NCBI GenBank assembly: GCA_002424525.1
Contig: DIKJ01000224.1
Location: 1-5,388 of the forward strand
DNA length: 5,388 nucleotides
Source: Bacteroidales bacterium UBA5621
Lineage (GTDB): Bacteria > Bacteroidota > Bacteroidia > Bacteroidales > VadinHA17
Reading direction: 5' to 3'
A program made the position numbers and the translations under genes. Positions 1 to 5,388 of this stretch are shown here, in pieces. Within the stretch, counting starts at the first letter, position 1; each line of letters begins with the position of its first letter. The notes under the pieces were generated by a model, which was given only the letters and a program-made list of their open reading frames with translations, did no database searches and was not told the DNA's origin.

Positions 1-1799
1 GGATCATAAAAGGTAAACAGAAAATATTTGACCGGCTCATCTTTTCCCGTCAGGGTAACCAGGTACTTGAAAACTGCAACAGCTCTGTCCGAAACAACAC
101 CTACAGGCTTGTACTGACAAGGAAAGATACTTTACTCTATAACCTTAATGATGATCCGGAACAAAAAAATAATATTTCTTCAACAGAAAAAGCAACAACG
201 CTCTCCTTGCTGGATGAACTGGTCAGACATAATATGGATCTGATAACTAATTATCAGCCTGTTACAATGATTGAGGCGGGGTTTCCCGGAGAAAGGAGTT
301 TTACCCTGCCTGTGCAGGATGCTTCCCTTTCGGGAAAGATAGGGTATTCAAGTATTCATCCTAACCAGTCGCATACCGAGAACTGGATACAGGAGGGGGA
401 TTCAATCTGGTGGACACTTTATATCCATTCAGCAGGATGTTATAGGGCTGAAATTCAGTATGGTTGCCCTGAAGATCGGGCAGGAAGTCTTTTCAGATTG
501 AAATCAGTTACATCTGAAGTCGGTTTTATTATTGATGAACCGTTCGACTCACAAATCCTCCCTGACCGGGATTATGTAAAGAGAAGTGAATCTGTGGAAA
601 GAACATGGAGATGGATGGATGCAGGTACCCTGGATCTCAATGCCGGTAATGAAAGGATAACTCTTGTTCTTGAAGGTCTTAAAAAGAGTGATGCGGGGCT
701 GATAAAATCGGTGCGGCTTACAGCCGTTAATCCTGTGGCAGTGCCTCCATATCCGGCGAGTCAGGTGATCTCAGGTATCAGCATTGACTGGTCAACCCAT
801 CAGCGTCATGCCCTGGGAAGTGATAATTTTCAACTCACGTGGGCCGATGATAACCACCAGTATGGTATATGGGGCGACGGCGACGGATTTGCAGGAACAA
901 GCGGTAAATACAGAGTTTCACTCGGGATTGCACGCATTGAAGGTGACCACGACAATTATAAGGGCTATGACAGGTACGGACATATCGAAAGTTCGGAACA
1001 TGAGGCACTCATTAAAGGTAAAAGCTGGGGGATCATTTGTGTTAATGGCGTATTATATTCGTGGATCCATCCGGATAAACCCGGAGCCTGGGGAGACTGG
1101 GCATATCACCATACGGAATCCAGACTTTATATGTCGGAGGACAAAGGAGCCTCATGGCAGGCTGCGTCATGGGCATTAACGAAGGATGAAGGATTGGCAG
1201 GAGGTAATATACTGCAATTCGGGAAAAACTATTCCGGAGCCAGGGATAAATACGTTTATCATTATATGTCATCTCCCGAGATAATGCGTGATACTTCAGG
1301 AAATGAAACAGAGCTGATGGTGCCGGGAAAGATCTTCCTGGTAAGGGTCCCAAAGGATAAACTGATGATAAGGGATGCGTATAAGTTTTATTCAGCCAGG
1401 AAGAACGGGAAACCAGTATGGACCCGAGATATAACAAATAAAACACCTGTTTTTATTGATAATAACGGGGTTGGAACACCGATCGGAATAAGTTTTAACG
1501 CTGCTTTGAACAGATATATTCTGGCCACTCAGCATACAAAACCACACGCAGGTATGCTTGGAATATTTGAAGCACCCGAACCATGGGGACCCTGGTCAAC
1601 GGTGACCTATTTATCTGAAGATACCTGGTTCGGGTATGACAACCCGGAAACAGTGCCTCGTAATTGCTTCTTCTGGTGCTTCCCGACAAAATGGATAAGT
1701 GAAGATGGACGGGCAGCAACCATGGTTTTTACCGGAGGCGGAAGGGGGAAGAATAATGACTCTTTTAATACGGTCAGGTTTATTTTTCCGGTACCCTGA
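1..1799 (+). CDS. Sulfatase C-terminus fused to a beta-sandwich-like module and a DUF4185-like propeller (5'-partial)
   Basis: The frame is open from the first complete codon (base 3) to TGA at 1797-1799, giving 598 visible residues; the true start lies left of the window. The TTG at 207 and ATG at 234 are internal, because the 68 codons before 207 also read as sulfatase. Residues about 1-80 match the end of a sulfatase: SVRNNTYRLV then LLYNLNDDPEQKNNIS, equivalent to the family's 'avRtgryKLv...LYDLenDPgE'. Residues about 96-245 (bases 288-737) resemble the beta-rich C-terminal module of many planctomycete and Bacteroidota sulfatases (HTENWIQEGDSIWWTLYIHSAG, an 'AGxYxaEIqYgCpe'-type strand, a final ITLVLEGL strand). 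Residues about 246-598 (bases 738-1796) resemble DUF4185: GSDNFQLTWADDNHQYGIWG, SLYMSEDKG-like blade repeats, LQFGKNYSGARDKYVY, PGKIFLVRVPKDK, GIFEAPEPWGPWSTV and a closing DSFNTVR. The sulfatase active site is outside the window. The role is inferred as desulfation of a glycan plus binding or processing by the propeller. Family calls are from memory of motifs. Confidence 0.85.
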   Translation, partial: IIKGKQKIFDRLIFSRQGNQVLENCNSSVRNNTYRLVLTRKDTLLYNLNDDPEQKNNISSTEKATTLSLLDELVRHNMDLITNYQPVTMIEAGFPGERSFTLPVQDASLSGKIGYSSIHPNQSHTENWIQEGDSIWWTLYIHSAGCYRAEIQYGCPEDRAGSLFRLKSVTSEVGFIIDEPFDSQILPDRDYVKRSESVERTWRWMDAGTLDLNAGNERITLVLEGLKKSDAGLIKSVRLTAVNPVAVPPYPASQVISGISIDWSTHQRHALGSDNFQLTWADDNHQYGIWGDGDGFAGTSGKYRVSLGIARIEGDHDNYKGYDRYGHIESSEHEALIKGKSWGIICVNGVLYSWIHPDKPGAWGDWAYHHTESRLYMSEDKGASWQAASWALTKDEGLAGGNILQFGKNYSGARDKYVYHYMSSPEIMRDTSGNETELMVPGKIFLVRVPKDKLMIRDAYKFYSARKNGKPVWTRDITNKTPVFIDNNGVGTPIGISFNAALNRYILATQHTKPHAGMLGIFEAPEPWGPWSTVTYLSEDTWFGYDNPETVPRNCFFWCFPTKWISEDGRAATMVFTGGGRGKNNDSFNTVRFIFPVP

Positions 1800-1910
1800 A
1801 TCTATCAGACTGTCATATACAGAACCATTTTTGATCTTTTCCGGCCAGTATGCAATCAAATGTACATGGGTGCCAGAATTAATTGTATTACCCTTATACA
1901 AACTTCCGTC
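1800..1910 (-). pseudogene. Relic of a sulfatase core (37 codons, no start or stop of its own)
   Basis: Read on the minus strand from 1910 down to 1800, one open frame encodes 37 residues beginning DGSLYKGNTINS and continuing GTHVHLIAYWPEKIKNGSV, ending YDSLID. This fits the sulfatase segment that follows the DNG metal-binding motif, 'dGs.yKGgK.tt.daGThVPLIayWPgkIk.GsvsDdLIDF'. Two normally conserved positions differ: His replaces Pro in 'HVPLI' and Glu replaces Gly in 'WPGKI'. The frame continues into the antisense of the plus-strand gene at 1799 with no further sulfatase resemblance, and upstream it runs across the esterase stop codon. It has no catalytic residues, no start codon of its own and far too few residues to fold, so it is read as a fragment of a destroyed gene. 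It does not look like a copy of the corresponding part of the sulfatase at 3806, which reads IAFYPGMIKGG there. Confidence 0.65.
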
Positions 1911-1914
1911 TTCC

Positions 1915-3657
1915 TTAATACCGCCAGCTTGTAAGGTCCGTACCCGGAGGAGCTGTCTCTTTAATCCTTTGCAGGATTACCGGGACATACATCTCGTTAT
2001 ACCTGAGGCGGGAAAGATAATTCGGACGATCATGGTCGCCGTTCCAGCAATGCTCCGCACGATCGCCGTAATCAACCTCGCCTGCATAATAGGGATCGGT
2101 GGTGCTTTCAAGGAACTCTTCCATAAGATATACAGCGTTATTCAGGTAGTAATTATCCATATCGCCGCAATATATCCTGATCTTTCCTTTGAGCTTCGGC
2201 CCGAGTGTTTTCCAGTCGCGCTCAAGTATATACCTGAGGTCGTAATTTTCCCGCCAGCAGTCTGCCACTTCTTTATCGATCACGCCGGTTTTCTTATCCC
2301 ATATTGGTTTGGGATATCCGTCTTCCCCCCGGGGCGAGAAAACGGCCTGCCAGATGTCCCACTGGTCGCCCGACCTGCTTTTGCTGCCCATCGCATTTTC
2401 CATATGGTTCTGCATCCTGACTGTTGAACTTACATTCCCGAGCCAGTCGCGCAAGCCGGGGCGCTCTATCCGGCCAAAAGGCCCATTAAGATAATACGCA
2501 TTTTTATCTTCATATATATTAACCAGGCAATATGCCCTGAAGTCGATCGGATCGGGACAGGCTGCAAAACAGCCGTTATATTCGTCGGGATAAAAGACCT
2601 GCGCGGCCAGCGCTTCCCACCCTCCTGTTGAACCACCGTAAAGGAAGCGGGCCCATCCTTCGCCGATGCCCCTGAACCGTCTTTCTATTTCGGGTATCAG
2701 CTCATAGGTTATTGCATCGCCGTAGGGGCCAAGATTTTCGGAGTTTACCGCATATGAGTCATCATAATACGGATTTGCATGCTGGATCTCAATAATAAGC
2801 ATTCTGGGGAAATCCTTCGAAATCCATTTCCTGTAAAAATCATATGCTGACTGCTGCTGGATAATATTATATCCCGATATACGGAATCTTTCACTGTAGT
2901 CAGGTTTCAGCGTTGTATCGGGAGGTTCGGTCCTGAAATTGCCGAAATCGGAAGGGAAATGACCGTGAAAAATACAGATCGGGTATCTTGCCTCAGGGTG
3001 ATCATCGAATCCTTCAGGTACCAGTACATGGGCTCCGAGATGCATCGGCCTTCCCCAGAATTCAGAAAGAAGCTTACTCTCGATCTTTATGTGCTTTACA
3101 TATCTGGTCTCTTCAGGTTCGGCAATCGGTGGGTTAATACCGTTCAGAATGATCCGGAAATTATTTTTTCCGTGTCTGTTAATTTCGATCCTGACCGGTT
3201 CACTGAACAGGTTCCCCGGAGCCCTTCTCCAGTTCTGCCCTTCACCCCGGTCCATGGGAAGTTTTACAGAATGTCCCGTGGCCAACCTGAAAGTTTCGTA
3301 TTTATGCAGCACGGCCTGTAAATAATATTCTCCGGGAGGCATATCTGCCATTCTGTATAATGGAGCACCATCCTCATCTCCGTCAAAGATCACTGTTACT
3401 CCTTTTTTCCAGTCATTAACATCCATTCCGAAAACTTGTGCAGAACGGTAATCGATCCTTACAAGGTTCCTTGGTTCCGGACCGCTGCTGTCGGATATAA
3501 TCAGCAGCAATCTTCCGTCGAATGTACCATCATGCAGTGTATCGGCTATTGTGACACTGAACTTAAATACCGGAATATTCTCTGTCTCTTTACAATTACA
3601 TATTATCAATAAAATAATTGCAATTACCGGAAGCAGTACTTTATTTTTTTTTCTCAT
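1915..3657 (-). CDS. Putative esterase, alpha/beta-hydrolase fold, predicted lipoprotein or exported
   Basis: This is a complete gene of 580 codons, ATG at 3657-3655, TAA at 1917-1915. Residues 1-22 form a signal peptide: a basic start (RKKNK), a hydrophobic run (LLPVIAIILLII), then C20-N-C22. The lipobox is imperfect (Ile or Asn before the Cys), so lipidation at C20 or C22 is likely but not certain. Residues about 25-180 are beta-rich and unrecognised, possibly a substrate-binding domain. Residues about 185-565 match the putative esterase family (PF00756-like): HGHF at 231-234 as the oxyanion-hole region, nucleophile Ser343 in GGSTGG, acid Asp501 (or Asp499) in GDMDNYYL, and base His536 in DRAEHCW. 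The family hydrolyses acyl esters; related members act on acetyl or feruloyl groups of polysaccharides, but this subgroup is, as far as I know, uncharacterised. It is transcribed divergently from the sulfatase at 3806, which suggests a shared substrate. No Shine-Dalgarno sequence precedes the start. Confidence 0.88.
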   Translation of the reverse strand: MRKKNKVLLPVIAIILLIICNCKETENIPVFKFSVTIADTLHDGTFDGRLLLIISDSSGPEPRNLVRIDYRSAQVFGMDVNDWKKGVTVIFDGDEDGAPLYRMADMPPGEYYLQAVLHKYETFRLATGHSVKLPMDRGEGQNWRRAPGNLFSEPVRIEINRHGKNNFRIILNGINPPIAEPEETRYVKHIKIESKLLSEFWGRPMHLGAHVLVPEGFDDHPEARYPICIFHGHFPSDFGNFRTEPPDTTLKPDYSERFRISGYNIIQQQSAYDFYRKWISKDFPRMLIIEIQHANPYYDDSYAVNSENLGPYGDAITYELIPEIERRFRGIGEGWARFLYGGSTGGWEALAAQVFYPDEYNGCFAACPDPIDFRAYCLVNIYEDKNAYYLNGPFGRIERPGLRDWLGNVSSTVRMQNHMENAMGSKSRSGDQWDIWQAVFSPRGEDGYPKPIWDKKTGVIDKEVADCWRENYDLRYILERDWKTLGPKLKGKIRIYCGDMDNYYLNNAVYLMEEFLESTTDPYYAGEVDYGDRAEHCWNGDHDRPNYLSRLRYNEMYVPVILQRIKETAPPGTDLTSWRY

Positions 3658-3805
3658 GCTGTAATTTTAATTATTGCTATTTTACCCTTACAGGAAGTTA
3701 AAGCCAGTGATGCCGGAGAAAACGGGGTAATAGTTTTATATTTCATGGATTATTATTAATTTGGATGATTATGCCGTTAAATAATTCTCAATTTATAAAA
3801 AAAAG
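3658..3805. promoter_or_regulatory. Divergent intergenic region between esterase and sulfatase
   Basis: These 148 bases separate the start codons of two divergent genes and must hold the start signals of both. The stretch is AT-rich at both ends, and the bases just before each ATG have no Shine-Dalgarno motif (ATAAAAAAAAG before the sulfatase, AAAATTACAGC before the esterase in its own sense). That agrees with Bacteroidota, where A-rich leaders replace it. No convincing regulator operator or long inverted repeat was found, and no extra coding sequence was recognised. Confidence 0.6.
3756..3763 (+). promoter_or_regulatory. Possible Bacteroidota-type -7 element for the sulfatase
   Basis: TTAATTTG differs by one base from the Bacteroidota -7 consensus TAnnTTTG. 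It lies 42 bases before the ATG at 3806, a reasonable leader length. The matching -33 TTTG is not exact: a TTTT run at 3734-3737 is at about the right distance. In an AT-rich stretch this could arise by chance, so the call is weak. No equivalent element (CAAAnnTA on the plus strand) was found for the minus-strand esterase. Confidence 0.25.
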
Positions 3806-5388
3806 ATGAAAAAGAGGATTCAATCTGAGATTATTCCTGCGATAGGAACCCTTGTGCTGACAATTACCGGATGTTCAACGGAAAGAGTGGCTGAAAAGCC
3901 GAATATAGTTCTTATCATGGCCGATGACATGGGCTACTCCGATATAGGATGCTTCGGCTCTGAGATACGGACACCAAATCTTGACAGGCTGGCGGAACAG
4001 GGAATCCGCATGACGCAGTTTTACAACGCTTCCCGCAGCTGCCCTACAAGGGCATCCCTGCTTACAGGATTATACCAGCACCAGGCCGGAGTGGGCGATA
4101 TGGTATCAGACCTGGGCTATCCTTCATACCAGGGTTATCTGAATGATCATTGCGTAACGCTTGCTGAAGCTCTTAAGCTTGCCGGTTATAATACTTATAT
4201 GTCAGGCAAATGGCATGTGGGTGGAAGGCCTGAGGTACACCCGTTGAAACGTGGTTTCGAAAGATATTTTGGCCTCATTGACGGTGCCGGCAGCTATTTC
4301 GAGAGGAGAGCCTACAGAGTAAACCAGCAGCCTCCGCGCTGGATGCTCGACAGCATTGATTATGACCCGCCTGAAACTGGCTTTTATCTCACTGATGCAA
4401 TAACCGACTATGCAATTTCATTTCTTCAAGATGGTCAGATTAACGGGAACCCCTTCTTCCTTTACCTTCCATACACTGCTCCTCACTGGCCTCTTCATGC
4501 GCTTCCGGAGGATATTGCCAGATACAGGGGAAAATATCTGAAAGGATGGGATACATTAAGGGAAGAAAGATACTGGCGTTTGATGGAAATGGGTATAATT
4601 GATGGATCAGTCAGGCTGTCACCAAGAGATGAAATGGCACCGGAATGGAATAATCTGTCAGACGAGGATAAGGATATGTGGGACCTCAGGATGGCGGTCT
4701 ATGCAGCTATGATCGACAGAATGGATCAGAATATCGGAAAGGTTGTTAATTATCTTGAAGAAACAGGTAAATTGAAAAATACCCTGATTATTTTTCTGGC
4801 CGATAACGGAGGATGTCATGAGCCAATTAAAAACAGGGGTAATTATCTGCCTACAACAGCCGAAACAGGTACACGGGAATCATTTGACGCTTATGAATAT
4901 CCCTGGGCCAATGCCAGCAACACCCCGTTCCGGATGTTCAAGCACTGGGTTCATGAAGGCGGGATTGCCTCTCCTTTTATCGCATTTTATCCGGGAATGA
5001 TCAAAGGAGGTATAATATCACATCAACCCGGACATATTATCGATATAATGCCCACATTTATTGAGCTGGCCGGAGGTGTATACCCTAAAAACCATAACGG
5101 AAAAACCATAAAACCAACGGAAGGGATAAGCCTGGTTCCTGTTTTTAAAGGCAAAAGCCTACAAAGAGCAAACCCTCTTTTCTGGGAACATGAAGGCAAC
5201 CGGGCTTTAAGGGACGGTGACTGGAAACTTGTTTCTGCATATGATTATTCTTCAAGGAAATTCAAAGAGTGGGAACTATATGATCTGAAAAATGACAGAT
5301 CAGAGCTTACGGACCTTAGCGATAAACATCCTGATATAAAAAAGAGGATGATTGAAGAATATGATAAATGGGCCGATCGTGCGGGTGT
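3806..5388 (+). CDS. Sulfatase lipoprotein, Ser-type active site (3'-partial)
   Basis: The frame is open from ATG at 3806 to the window edge (527 complete codons) and is probably within a few dozen residues of its end. Residues 1-23 form a lipoprotein signal: basic MKKR, a hydrophobic stretch, lipobox ITGC with C23 as lipid anchor. The sulfatase fold starts at KPNIVLIMADDMG (metal ligands D40, D41). The active-site signature is S78-C79-P80-T81-R82 followed by ASLLTG; S78 would be oxidised to formylglycine, so this is a Ser-type sulfatase needing an anSME/AtsB-type maturase. Other expected residues are present: K135 and H137 in GKWH, H227 in APH, D333 and N334 in ADNGG, and K379 in FRMFKHWVHEGG. 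The C-terminal subdomain has ALRDGDWKLV and ELYDLKNDRSELTDL. The insert RYWRLMEMGIID...LSPRDE and the LRMAVYAAMIDRMDQ helix recall arylsulfatase A-like SulfAtlas family S1_4; that assignment is from memory. It hydrolyses sulfate esters, probably on a glycan, outside the cytoplasm. Confidence 0.93.
   Translation, partial: MKKRIQSEIIPAIGTLVLTITGCSTERVAEKPNIVLIMADDMGYSDIGCFGSEIRTPNLDRLAEQGIRMTQFYNASRSCPTRASLLTGLYQHQAGVGDMVSDLGYPSYQGYLNDHCVTLAEALKLAGYNTYMSGKWHVGGRPEVHPLKRGFERYFGLIDGAGSYFERRAYRVNQQPPRWMLDSIDYDPPETGFYLTDAITDYAISFLQDGQINGNPFFLYLPYTAPHWPLHALPEDIARYRGKYLKGWDTLREERYWRLMEMGIIDGSVRLSPRDEMAPEWNNLSDEDKDMWDLRMAVYAAMIDRMDQNIGKVVNYLEETGKLKNTLIIFLADNGGCHEPIKNRGNYLPTTAETGTRESFDAYEYPWANASNTPFRMFKHWVHEGGIASPFIAFYPGMIKGGIISHQPGHIIDIMPTFIELAGGVYPKNHNGKTIKPTEGISLVPVFKGKSLQRANPLFWEHEGNRALRDGDWKLVSAYDYSSRKFKEWELYDLKNDRSELTDLSDKHPDIKKRMIEEYDKWADRAG

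Noticed and set aside
784..1719. Further open frames at 784-1179 (+), 1042-1446 (-) and 1495-1719 (-)
   Set aside because: All lie inside the DUF4185-like coding region in other frames and have low-information products.
207..1799. TTG at 207 as the start of the plus-strand gene
   Set aside because: The same frame is open back to base 3 and the 68 preceding codons encode recognisable sulfatase C-terminal sequence, so 207 is internal.
1611..1901. A 96-codon minus-strand frame as a whole gene
   Set aside because: Only the part above base 1800 resembles sulfatase; the rest is the antisense of the plus-strand gene. It was kept only as the relic at 1800-1910.
1800..1910. The sulfatase fragment as a copy of the sulfatase at 3806
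   Set aside because: The equivalent stretch of that protein (IASPFIAFYPGMIKGG) is too different in sequence from GTHVHLIAYWPEKIKNGS for a recent duplication.
1699..2427. A 242-codon plus-strand open frame
   Set aside because: It overlaps the DUF4185-like gene end in another frame and runs antisense to the esterase. Its product has no recognisable motif, and the esterase frame is clearly the coding one.
2959..3325. Two overlapping plus-strand open frames (2959-3321 and 3089-3325)
   Set aside because: Both are antisense to the well-supported esterase and show no family resemblance.
4818..5000. A 60-codon plus-strand open frame
   Set aside because: It is a shifted frame inside the sulfatase, overlapping its conserved ADNGG to HEGG region.

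Overview
The window looks like part of a polysaccharide-degradation gene cluster from a Bacteroidota-type bacterium. A related sulfatase-rich lineage, such as Kiritimatiellota or Planctomycetota, cannot be excluded. The evidence for Bacteroidota is moderate GC, A-rich leaders without a Shine-Dalgarno sequence, lipoprotein signal peptides, and clustered sulfatases with an extracytoplasmic esterase. No RNA gene, mobile-element gene, CRISPR array or tRNA was seen.

Layout: (1) Bases 1-1799, plus strand, hold the 3' part of a gene whose start lies left of the window. Its product runs from the C-terminal end of a sulfatase, through a beta-sandwich-like module, into a DUF4185-like propeller domain. 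(2) Bases 1800-1910 lie between two convergent stop codons. Read on the minus strand they encode 37 residues that closely resemble the middle of a sulfatase, apparently a relic of a third sulfatase. (3) Bases 1915-3657, minus strand, hold a complete 580-residue putative esterase with an alpha/beta-hydrolase catalytic triad and a lipoprotein-like signal peptide. (4) Bases 3658-3805 form a divergent intergenic region that must carry the start signals of both flanking genes. (5) Bases 3806-5388, plus strand, hold a nearly complete sulfatase lipoprotein that runs off the right edge. It has a serine-type active-site signature.

Working together (inference): the two sulfatases would remove sulfate esters and the esterase would remove acyl esters (for example acetyl or aromatic groups) from a decorated, probably sulfated, polysaccharide outside the cytoplasm. 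The DUF4185-like module would bind or process the same glycan. The substrate cannot be read from this window. The most unusual points are the sulfatase/DUF4185 fusion, the short sulfatase relic fitted exactly between two stop codons, and the Ser-type sulfatase signature.
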